From Ascochyta rabiei (taxonomy: Eukaryota > Ascomycota > Dothideomycetes > Pleosporales > Didymellaceae), in assembly GCF_004011695.2 (NCBI RefSeq), contig NC_082406.1, positions 124,001 through 188,000 of the forward strand: a stretch of DNA of 64,000 nt. Reading direction: 5' to 3'. The notes under the pieces are model-generated. The model saw only the letters and a program-made list of their open reading frames with translations, made no database searches and had not been told where the DNA came from. The position numbers and the translations under genes were made by a program. Shown here piece by piece: positions 43,316 to 54,035 of the stretch; position 1 is the stretch's first letter; the number at the start of each line of letters is the position of its first letter.

Positions 43316-44661
43316 CTACTCGAGCATCGACGCCTGGTTTGTGTACAGGACCTCGACGACGCTGTTCAGCTTCTCGATCGTGTTCAGGGCGGCGTCGTAG
43401 CCCTTGTCGCGTTCCGACTCGTCGTACACAATCAGGCAGCCGGCGCCCTGGTCCAGGACGCCGATGATGACTTTGTCGAGGATCATCTGTGAGAGCTTGC
43501 GCTCGACCTGCACCGTGTCCAGGCCGACCATCTTGGCGACGTGGACGATCTCGACTCGGCTGTAGGGCTCGATGACCTTGATCAGGTTCTGCTCCAGCAT
43601 GTTGTCGTAGAGGCGCCGAAGATGGCTCGTGATGAAGCGGTCGCTACCCAGCTCCTGTCTGAATTCCGTCAAGGCGCTCTCGTACTCCTCAAGACTGCGG
43701 TTGGTGTGTGCTCGCGCAACGGCCTTCATGGCGTCGAGGCGCTTGCCGGCGTACTTGACAGCGTGCTTGGAGGTCATGAGGGTGTTGACGTCGTCGCCCA
43801 GGTTGAGCATGATCTTGCAGAGCAGCATGTACTGGAGCGCGGAGGTGGCCTTTTGCTCCTCGTCCTGCGAGTGGTATCCCTCCATGGCCTCGATGAAGTA
43901 GGAAAAGGAGGTGTTGAAGTCGCCGTCCTCTGCGTGCAGCATGCCGCTCTGCATGTCCAGGCCGGCCTGCAGCAGGGGCGGGGTGTAGACGGAGGCGGCC
44001 GAGGTTCGTGCGGAGGTGAGGGCGGCGCGGCCCTTTGAGATGTTGCCGAGGGCGTGGTAGACTCTCGATTCCAGCAGCTGGACCTCGACCAGGACCAGCT
44101 TGTCGTCCAGACGCTTGAGCTCCTTGAGCAGGCTGTTGATGAGGGCCAGGGCCTCGTAGTACGACTGCTTGGCCATGTACAGCGAGACGAGGCGGGTCTC
44201 GAGGTTCTGTCGCAGGAAGCCTCTCCGCTCGGACACGGCCCAGTCTATGCATGACTTTGTGACGGAGATCTGGGTGTCGGTGGTGTTGGGGATGGCGGTG
44301 AAGAGGTCGAGCAGCTGGCGCACTGGGGAGGGGTTAGCATTGGGGGTTGGGGGTTGGGGGTTGGGGTGAGGGGTGTAGCAGCGGGCGCTGCCTTACCCAG
44401 CTTGGATGTCTTTGCTTTGGCAAACGACGACAGCACGGAGCGGGCCTGTCTGACGAGCTCGGCGAGGGCGTCGGCCTTGTTCTGGTCGCGGTACAGGTCT
44501 CCGAGGGCGAGCAGGGCTGTCTCGTAGTGCTTGATGGCCTGCTCGTTGCTGCCGGGGTCCTGTGACAGCACGTCCTGGTAGATCTTCTCGGCCTTTGCGG
44601 GCTCCGTCTTCGCGAGCTTCTGCGCCTCCTCTATCCGCTTGCCCGTGTCTGCGGCGGCCAT
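43316..44661 (-). CDS. RPN6: 26S proteasome regulatory subunit Rpn6 (PSMD11)
   Basis: Exons 44661-44397 and 44322-43316 with a 74-bp intron; 423 residues, the usual length. The start MAAADTGKRIEEAQKLAKTE opens the helical (TPR-like) solenoid. The C-terminal half holds the PCI domain (LRRLYDNMLEQNLIKVIEPY, then SRVEIVHVAKMVGLDTVQVE). The helix ending in VLDQGAGCLIVYDE and KLNSVVEVLYTNQASML closes the protein. Rpn6 clamps the lid to the core particle and ATPase ring. The intron falls inside KLVRQLLDLF, a well-conserved block restored by splicing. Just upstream of the start codon is a 17-bp minisatellite. Confidence 0.96.
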
Positions 44662-44684
44662 GCTGGGTGGGGGTTGCAGAGACG

Positions 44685-44815
44685 GGGGTGTTGCAGAGAC
44701 GGGGGTGTTGCAGAGACGGGGGTGTTGCAGAGACGGGGGTGTTGCAGAGACGGGGGTGTTGCAGAGACGGGGGTGTTGCAGAGATGGGGGTGTTGCAGAG
44801 ACGGGGGGTGGGCTG
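44685..44815. repeat. 17-bp minisatellite next to the RPN6 start codon
   Basis: The unit TTGCAGAGACGGGGGTG recurs about eight times, with one AGATGG variant in the seventh copy. It begins within about 25 bp of the RPN6 start codon, so it probably lies in the mRNA leader or core promoter. Confidence 0.95.
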
Positions 44816-45499
44816 CGATGGGCGTGCGATGGGCGGGCGATGGGCGGGCGATGTGGCGGGTGTGGAGAGCTCGAGTGGTGATGCACAGGCACAAGCTCGC
44901 CCGCCGGAGGGAGGCACACTGAGATGCGGCGGCGGCGGCGGCGGCGGCGGCGGGAGGGCTTGGCACACGTCCGCCTCACCTGCTTTCGGCCCGTCAGCGC
45001 GGCAGGCTGGGCACACGTCCGCCCCGCACGTCAGCGCCAGTCAGCGCCAGTCAGCGCGGCAGGGCCCAAGCTCGCCCGCGCGCCCGCTCGCCCGCTCGCC
45101 CGCTCGGGCACTCGGGCAGCCCCATAGCAACGGACGACGTCGAGCTGCAGGCGCTGTGCGGAGGCGGCCTCGGGGCGTTTGCGCATCGCGGACAGCTGTT
45201 GGACGTGGGCCACGGGCATCCAGCCTGCACCCGGCGCTCGCTGTGCAGAGGCGCGGGCGAGGCTGCTGCCGGGGTGACGGGTGCGGTGAGGTGCTGTGTT
45301 GGCAGTCGCGCCTAGCCCGGCGAATGAGATGACGTGCAGCCCGTGTCGGCCCATGTTGGTAAACAAGCGTGCAGTACATAGCGACTGCCCTCGCCCGGCC
45401 TGACCACGACGCGACGAGCAAGACGTCCTCCCACACTCACGACTTCACGACCCCGTACGCTACCCCCGCGCTGGACCGCCGAGTCGTTTGCGCGTCCGC

Positions 45500-45706
45500 C
45501 GTCTCTTGCCTGCCGCCTGCCGCCTGCCGCCTGCACGTCGTCTCTTGCCTGCCGCCTGCCGCCTGCACGTCGTCTCTTGCCTGCCGCCTGCACGCCCTCG
45601 CACTGCCCGCCGCCTGCACGCCCTCGCACTGCCCGCCGCCTGCACGCCCTCGCACTGCCCGCCGCCTGCACGCCCTCACACTGCCCGCCGCCTGCACGCC
45701 CTCGCA
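45500..45706. repeat. Pyrimidine-rich 26-bp minisatellite upstream of the giant gene
   Basis: Units of CCTGCACGCCCTCGCACTGC plus CCGCCG repeat about five times (45585-45706) after two longer CCTGCCGCCTGC/ACGTCGTCTC units. The start codon of the next gene follows the last unit directly. Confidence 0.93.
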
Positions 45707-48700
45707 ATGGCGTCCATGGAGCGCGAACACTCGCAGGACCGCGAGCTGGTCCGCCACCACGGCTCCTCGTTTTCGTCCACAGACCGCTCGATTCCCATGT
45801 AACAACGCCGCACGCCAGACCCCCTCGCTCCCACGCCCGGCTAACACCCCCCAGGTGGGACAGCGCAGACCCAGACCGAGCCCCGCCGCCGCTGCCGCTC
45901 AACCCCGGCTCGCCCACGCTCACCACCCGTCCCAACACATCGGCCGCCATCATGCGCGCAGCAAAGGCGCTCGAGGACAAGGCGCGCGAGAGCCTGCCCA
46001 CGAGCTCCTACACCACCAACCCCATGCCCTCGCGCTCCCCCGAGCGCTCGCTGATCAAGGGCAACCAGCACAAGCGCATGCAGTCGTTGCAGCCCAGCGG
46101 CGTCCGCGACCTCCGAACCTACCTCGACACACACAAGTCGCCCGACCGGTCGCCCGACCGCCCCCAGACCCGCGACGGCTCCCGTTCGCGCGAGGCCGAG
46201 CGAGACTACTTTGGCAAGGACATGGACGCCCGCTTTGGCCAGTGGGGCACGCCCTCGCCCCCCAACCCCTACGACCTCGCCCACACGCCCACCACGCGGC
46301 CCAGCCATCGCGCCATCCTGGGCGAGAACACACCACCCTCGGCCACGATGAAGGCCCTGCAGACCATGACCATTCCTCCGCACATTCTTGACCCTCCCCT
46401 CCAGACCACCACCAACGCGTCCACGCCCACGCCCGCGCCAGCGCCAGCGCCAGCGCCAGCGCCAGGACAGCCTCTCGACTCCATTTCTACACAGCTCCTC
46501 AGCATCGCAAACATCGTCTCCAGCTTGCAAAAGGACATGTCCCAGCTCAGCCGTCGGAGCAAGGACAACGCCACCGACCTCATCAGCCTGAAGGAAGCCA
46601 CCAACAGCCGCGACGAGGACATTCGCCAGTCGCTCAAGGACCTCCTCAGCTCCATGAGCGAGAAGCAGAAGGCGACTGCCGCTGCCGCCGCCGCGGTAGA
46701 AGAGGCCCGCTCCGCGCCCCTGAACCTCCACGACCCCCACATGACACCGACCAAGCAGTTCACCTTCCCTCGCATGTCTTCGCCGAGCGCTTGGGCAGAC
46801 GAGAGGATGGGCAGCCCCAACCCATACTCCGTCGAGGGCGCCGCCAGCGTAGCCATGCTGGAGAAGATCATCCGCGAGATGGTCACCAAAGACGGGCAGG
46901 AGCGCTTGATTGCGACTCTCCAGCTCATTGTCGACAAGGCCAACGGCGACACGGCAAAGAAGGTGTCCGAGCTGGTCGAGTTTGTCAAGCAAGGCTCTGC
47001 TGCCAGCAACCTCGCTCCTCCAGGCTCGGCCTCTTTCCAGCCATCCCCTGGATCGGGTGCGCTCACACGAACCCTCTCCGACACCTACACAAGTCCCAAG
47101 GCAGCCGACTTCGTCAGCGAAGAGATGCTGACCTACCTCCGCAAGATCAAAGACACGGCCGCCGAGTCGGGCTGCGTGACCATGGCCACCAAGTCGCTCG
47201 TCCAAGACCTGCGAGGCGAAGTCCTCGGCATGGGTCGAGAGCTCGCTCGCAAGATTGAAGAGGCCGAGCAAGCCAAGGCCGTAGAGCCACACGCCGACCC
47301 AGAGCAGACAACCCAAGAGATCAACGCCATCATCCAGGCAGGCCTCGACGACCTCAAGGAGCACATGGACAAGGTCATGCGCGAACGACGACGGCAATCC
47401 ATGTCTTCTGTAGTCACTCGCGGGACTGTCGATAACAACGAGGTCTACGACGTCGTCAAACACGCACTGGCAGAGCGTGGTCTCGACCAGTACTCTGCCC
47501 AGGGCGCACCCCTCGACAAAGAAGCCATCGTCGCCGCAATCCGCGAAGCGTACGACAGCGTCGAGATGAAGCCGAACGTCGAGATCCAGCAGTTCGGCCT
47601 GGAACGGGATGAGATCCTGCAGTGCCTTCGCGACGGTCTGCAAGACTACCACGGGTCCGGCGCCGTCTCCAAGGATGACATTGCCGACATGATCCAGGAC
47701 TCGCTGCAGCAGCTCCGCCTGCCTCCACCCGTCAACGAGGCCAACGAGATTCGCGAGGAAATCCTCATGGCCGTTCGCGACTCGCTCGAGGAGCTGAAGC
47801 CGTCTCTCGTTCCTCAGCAGCCTCAGACGGATGGCCTCTCGCGCGATGTACTCCTAGACGCTATCAAGGAAGCCCTCTCCACACATGAATTCGGCCCTCA
47901 GGAGGTTGAGATCCCTCAAGAGGCGCTGTTCGACGCTGTCAAGGCTGGCCTGGAAGCGTCACAGCCTGATGTCGATGCCAACAACGAGGTCATTGTCCAG
48001 CGCATCCAAGCTCTTGTCGACAGCATACACACCGAGTTCAAGGACTACTCAGCCGCCAACGGACGCGACACTGAGCAGGTTCTGGATGCGCTTCGAGATG
48101 GTCTGGACAGGCTCGGGGCCGAGCTCCAAGGTCACTTCGACAAGGCTCCTGACGCACACCAGCAAGATCTCATTGTCGATTCTTTCCGCGTAGAGCTGGA
48201 CAAGCTGCGCGAAGACGTGCAGGGCTACGTTGCTGAAGGTCCCCGTGGAGATCAGGAGTGGAGCCGTGGCGACATGGTCACCTTTATCAAAACCGAGCTT
48301 GAGGTTCTCCACGAGGGCCTGAGCGCCAAGCTGGTCCCGGCCTCTGACGACAAGGAAGAGCTGCTGGCAGCGCTCAAGGCTGGGTTCGAGCAGATGAATT
48401 CTCAGGTCGCTTTGCGTAGCGAAGATGCTGATTCGAGCGATGATATCAACGAAGCCTTGAAGCACGAATTCGACCAACTGAAAGAAGTCATCCTTGGAGA
48501 CACCGCAGGCCACAAGAACGATGTCCTTGAGAAGCTGGAAGCCGGATTGGACGGACTTCAGGTCGGGCTACGCGAAGCTACTGCTACATCAACACCCAAT
48601 GACGACCTCCTTGCCGCCATGAAGGAAGAGTTTGAGCATCTGCGCGAAACCATTGGTGGTTCGCTCATGAAATCCGGTGGCGCCGACAAGGACGACATCA

Positions 48701-51700
48701 TCGATGCTCTTCGGGAGCTCGTAGAGGGTCTGCGCGCAGCTCACGACACCACTTCCAAGGAGAGCGTTACCGTTCTGCAAGCTGAAATAGGAGCACTGAA
48801 GGAGTCACTCGGCGGCGCACTTGTTCCTGCTGGTGACGACGACAACAACAACAAAGCAGAGATCCTCGATGCTATCAAAGCCAGTCTCGACGAGCTCAAG
48901 GCGTCATCCGCATCTGCGAGTGTCAACGAAGAACTCCTCGAGGCTTTCCGTGGAGAACTCGAGCAGATCCGCCAATCAGATGGCCTCACTCGCCAGCACG
49001 GACGAGCCGACACAGAGGAAGTGTTGGAGGCAGTACGCCTGGGACTCGATGATCTCCAATCGCACATGGAGAAGAAGCTTGATGGCCCTCGAGATGGCTC
49101 CTCGTCGGGCGAGATCATGGACGCCCTGAACGATGGACTCGAAGGCCTGCGAGCAGACGTGGCCACTCTTGCCAACAAGCCTGTTGATATGACTGTGTCA
49201 TATGAGATCCTCGATACACTCAAAGAAGGCCTGGCAGCTTTGCGCGAAGACGTTGCTCTTCTCAAGGGCACGGCTTCAGCGCCGTCTCCAGCGCCAGACG
49301 TCGAGATCGAGGTCGAGGTCGATGCTGCTCCTGCTGGAAATGAGATGGTGCTTGCTGAAGTTCCTGGCGATGGTCCAGCCGGAGATCGCGAGATTCCGGA
49401 CGAGCCAGCGGCCGAAGAGACCGTGACGGAGGTTGAAGAGACCACAAGCCGCGAGGTCGTTCCCGACTCTACACAGCGCGACGATGTGGAGAAGATGGAG
49501 TTCATCCTGTCTCAAATCCACGCGAAGATAGAAGCCATGGACGCCAACATCCAGGCCCCTGCTTCAGCTTCCGAAGCAGCCGCTGCTCCTGGAACTGCCA
49601 TGAAGGACGACCTTGTCTCTATCGAGGGCATGCTGCAGGAAGTTCAAGCGGCCGTTCTCATCTTGCAGGAGCGTGATACCCCTCCGCCGATTCTCGAGGG
49701 CTTCGCCAAGAAGGAAGACACCGACGCCATTGAGACGCTTCTTGTCAACACGAAGGCCAAGATCGAGGAGCTTGTCTTCCCCGACCCGGCCACTGCCGTC
49801 ACAAAAGAGAATCTGGAAGATGTCGAGCTGGTTGTACGAACCACATCAGAAGCCTTGGACGCTCTCGCCAAGAAGATTGAAGAGGAAGGAGCTACCAAAG
49901 CGGATGTGACGGTCGTTCAGGTCATCGCCGACGACATCAAGACAGCCCTCGACGAGATGAAGGCAGCGAAGCCAGACGATGAAGCCGATCCAAAGGCCAC
50001 CAAGGCGGATGTCGATGCGGTCTCCCTCCTCGTCGACGATCTCAAGGCTAAGCTCGACGACATGAAGATTCCCGATCCTGAAGAGATCCCGTCAAAGGCC
50101 GACATGGAACAACTGACTGGCCTCATCCATGAGTTCCGCGACAGTCACGAGAAGATGAAGGACACCTACGAAGAGGACATCCTCAAGACGGCGAACAACT
50201 TCGACGATCGTCGCAAGGAAGCTGAGACTCTTGTGGAGAACATCGCAGAAGTCAAGATCGCTCTGGACACGATGAAGGAGGAAATCTTGACAAACTTCAA
50301 CGAGGGTGGACCCATTGAAGGCTTGAAGACGTCCTTTGCTACGCTCGAGGAGACCATTGGCGCAAACAACGTCACTGCTGACGTCAAGGAGCTGATGGAG
50401 ACGTTGGCTCGCGAATTCGAGCGTGCTCACGGGTCCATTGAGGGTCTGCAGAACGGTCACGCTGAGCAGTCTGCGCTTCACCTCGAGAAGCATGACCAAG
50501 TCAAGGGCGCCATTGTTGCCGACTTCACTGAGAAGTTGGACGACAAGTTCAACGTCCTGATGGCCAAGTACGACGACGCTCAGCTCCTTGCTGACGAACA
50601 GGCCCGAGTGATGAAGGAGAAGGCCGAGGAGCAAGAGAAGATCTTGGAGACCACAAAGACAATGGCCGACGAGCTGCGCTTGACCATCGATACGCTTGGC
50701 GCTACCATCGCCGGCATGAACGAGCGTTTCGAAGAGCACCAGACGAAGATGGGTGCTGACTCGGCCACCGCATTCGAGAAGCTGGATGGCTCGCTGGAGA
50801 AGATCGACAGCGCTGTTGCCAAGTTCGAAGAGCAGAAGCTTGAGGACAAGTCCGAGCACTCTCACACCCGTGACGAGCTGAAGAACATCGAGAACATTTT
50901 CGTCGGCCTGCAAGACGAGATCACCGAGCACAACCCCAAATTCATGATGGCCCTGCGCGAGATTGAAGCGCTCGTCAAGGCGCATTACGACCACGCCCAG
51001 AAGTCAAAAGAGGAGGCTGATGAGCACACTCGGGCTATGCATGATGAAGCCAAGGCACGCTCTGAGGAGATCCAGACCCACTTCGCAAACCTTCCTAAGC
51101 TTCTACCTGCTCCCGCTCCCGAGCCGGAGAAGTATGACGATGCTCCCGTCCAGGAGAAGCTCGACAAGCTGCTCGCCATTGAGCCCTCGGCTGCATACGA
51201 CGATGCAGCTGTTCAAGAGAAACTGGACAAACTCATTGGCCACGCAGATGATGCGGCCAAGGCTGCCGGTCAGCTTGAGCGTCTCGACGAAATCCACGCT
51301 CAGGTCAAGGTGACAGCTGTTGAAGTAAGCGAGTTTGTCGCCAAGCAGACTCAGCTCACCCTCGAGGGCAACGAGTCGAAGGAGCGTGAAGCGGAGGAGC
51401 TTGCTTTGCTTGTCGAGCGCCGCTCGGCTCAGAAGGAACAGCTTGAGGCCGACCTCGAGAATCTCAAGGTTGAGAAGGGTGCCTACAAGGAGCAGCTTCA
51501 CGCCGAGCTCGATGATCTGAAGGCCGAGAAGGACCATGTCCTCCAAGAGCTGAAGGAGGAGAAGGCACGTGTCATGGCTGAGCTGAGGGAAGAGAAGGAC
51601 CGCACAATGCAGGAGCTCAAAGAAGAGAAGGACTCCCTTCTTGCAATCGTCGCCTCTCTCCAGGCGGAGCGCGAGAACCTTGCCAACCAGAAGGTCCGAC

Positions 51701-52821
51701 TCACCGGTGAGGTGTCGTCGCTGCACACCGCGCTCGACATTCGCCGTGAGGAGCTGCACATGATGGACGCCAAAGCAGACGCACTTGAGCGTCGCATCCT
51801 GAACGGCATCATGGATCACTCTCGGGCTTTGATGATTGCCAAAGGTTCGAATAGTCCTAGCAAGCTGAAGAAGCGCATGAGTGTCGATGCTGGTGCGGAG
51901 CGATCGTTGCCTCCCAGCGCAACCGCCAACGCGGTCAACATGGCGCTCAAGCCTCGCCCTGCTATCCGTCGCAGTGCACCCAACAGCTCCGCGGATCGCC
52001 GCATCTTCTCCCTGGGCCAGATCAGCGGCAACGCTCCTCCTGCGGCGAAGACTCACCTCGCACCCACTACGGCCAACACTAGTGGTGGTCTCAAGCGCGC
52101 CCATTCCGTCAAGACGAGCCCACGCAAGTCATCCTGGAACAGTCGCCCCAGCGCCGTTGTGGCGAACAAGGAGAACGCTCCACTTCCGGAGGAAGATGAG
52201 ACTGAGACTGAGGCTCACGCACCAGCATCGGTTGCTCCTCCATCCGTTGTGGAAGATGTAGTGAGCGAGGCGGGCACTGAGCGTCGTTACAGCGTCGCCA
52301 GCGAGTCCAACTACGCTGAGAGCTATGCCGAAGGCGAGACGCCCGGTGACGATGGTCGCTCGAACTGCGGCAGCGAGTACACGTACGGCTCTGGCTCTTA
52401 CATGAGCGGTAGTGATCTCGACCGCCGCACCTCGTACGGTTCCACAATCGCGCGCCCTACTGCTCCCGCTGAGAGCGCCGTTGACGGTGCCTCGGAGTCG
52501 GAGTCGGAAGAGGAAGAAGACGATGAGCAAACTGCCAAGCTCGACGCCTCAGAGATCTCGGGCGTCACCGGTTCCGAGCTCTCTGATGTCACGGCCTCTG
52601 AGGTCTCTGAGATGCCTATGCCCACCGAGTCAGCCATTGACCGTGCGGTAGCCGCCGTGGCAGAGGAGATGAAGGAGAACCCCGAGAACTTTGCACCCAC
52701 AGACTCGGGTCTGGGTACCGAGCCACCCACGGCCAACCTCACGCACGGCGAGCTGGTCGACGCAGACTACTTCCGCAGAGCGGCTGAGGAGGAGAGCGTA
52801 CTCGGAAGCACCGTCGGTTGA
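45707..52821 (+). CDS. Giant coiled-coil protein (2,352 residues) with about 22 degenerate internal repeats
   Basis: Exon 1 (45707-45798) joins 45855-52821 through a 56-bp GTAACA intron. The N-terminal 450 residues are basic and Ser/Pro-rich (SPERSLIKG, KSPDRSPDR). Residues about 555-1165 hold a motif repeated about every 28 residues, of the form EILDAL+xGLxxLRxxL (for example EVLDALRDGLDRLGAEL, EILDAIKASLDELKAS, EIMDALNDGLEGLRADV). Residues about 1200-2000 are continuous acidic coiled coil, with LEADLENLKVEKGAYKEQL and ELKEEKAR/MAELREEKDR heptads near the end. The C-terminus is Ser-rich and acidic, with a KEN box at about 2136. It has no ATPase or membrane segment. It resembles predicted proteins labelled chromosome-segregation-like in fungal genomes; a scaffold or septal/cytoskeletal role is possible but unproven. 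Confidence 0.85.
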
Positions 52822-54035
52822 AGGTAGTGCTGACCAATCTCCACAACTCAGCAGCGCATGCCGGCCTCTGCCTTGTTTCAAACGTCACGCACACAAGGGC
52901 CTCGACTCGCTTTTTCGGTGGCTCGAGAATTTAGCTCGCCATCTAGAAAGCTCGAGTTGGTTCTGTTTGTTTTGCACGAAATGGATAGAGGATGCGGACG
53001 GTCGACTGCTGCTGGTGCGTGGGAGATGAACGCACGACTTGCTGGCAGAGGTGCTGAGCTGAGAGTGTTCTTGTACGTCTGTAATGCTTTTGCTTTGCTC
53101 TGGTTTGGTTTGGTCTGGTTTGGTCTGGTTTGATTGGGTTTGGTTTGGTCCACCATGGCGCAAAAAGAAACTCAATGGATGGATGATGGTGTTTTTCTTC
53201 CTCGGGGTTTCAATCGGGAGAAAGTCGAGTTTGCCCTCTCCAGTCGGGTTTTCTTTCATTTCTTTCATTTCTTTCATTTCTTTCATTGGGTTCGGTTCGG
53301 TTCGGTTCGGTTCGGTTCGGGTTGCTTTGCTTTGCTTTGCTTTGCTTTGCTTTGCTTTGCTTTGGTGGGCATACATACATCTGCTCAGGCTTCATCTGCT
53401 CAGGCTACAGCAGGTCAGCTTAGGTCAGCTTAGGTTAGCTGGTAATACTATTCTTCGCTGTTCGAGCTTCTCTTTTTGGTGTTTGTATCTTGTTTCTTGT
53501 GTCTTTTGTCGAGTAACGAATAGGTAGGAGGAGGAGGAGGAGGAGGATATGGTCATGGTCATGGATAGGGATTGGGATTGGAATAGGGACAGGGATTGGT
53601 AAAGGAATATAAACAGCAGCAGCAGCAGCAGTGATTAAGTATTGGTTGATTTGTTTATTTTTTAAACTTGAAATTCTTAGATTTCCTTTTCCCATCTTGC
53701 ATCTATCTGCATCTACATGTACCTACCTACTAACCAACGCTAGGTAACAGCTCGAGATTTAATCCATCTGGCAAGATGCGCAGATGCGGCTTTTGCGACG
53801 CGTTGGTCGCTGGTCGAGTATGTGGATGTATGTGTGAGTAGATTGTGAAGAGGAAGGGGGAAAACCTCAGCTCCGTGAGATTCGATTCAACTGGAATTTA
53901 ACGCCGTGGTTGTATGCAATGCAATGCGATGCCTTCTCTCATTACCGTCTCTTTCTCTCGCTCTTCTTTCCTTCTACCATCAAGTTTCTCAAAGGCTTTT
54001 TCTGTGGTCCCGTTAAGAGAGTTTCAAGGTCTTGC
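52822..54035. other. Convergent intergenic region with many microsatellites
   Basis: 1.2 kb with TTTGGTCTGG-type repeats (53098-53145), TTTCATTTC repeats (53250-53288), GGTTC pentamers (53289-53318), TTTGC pentamers (53322-53362), (GGA)n (53525-53548) and (CAG)n (53613-53632). No gene. Confidence 0.7.

Larger units (their letters stand above)
44662..45706. other. Divergent, minisatellite-rich promoter region
   Basis: 1,045 bp between RPN6 (minus) and the giant coiled-coil gene (plus). It holds two minisatellites listed separately, a (CGG)n run (44929-44955), and short CGCCCGCTCG and GTCAGCGCCA repeats at about 45030-45115. GC is very high. Long antisense frames here are repeat artefacts. Confidence 0.6.

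Noticed and set aside
45841..47652. 603-codon minus-strand ORF opposite the giant gene
   Set aside because: It is complementary to the coding frame of the 2,352-residue protein. Its composition (Val/Leu/Gly/Arg) is what antisense of acidic repeats gives.
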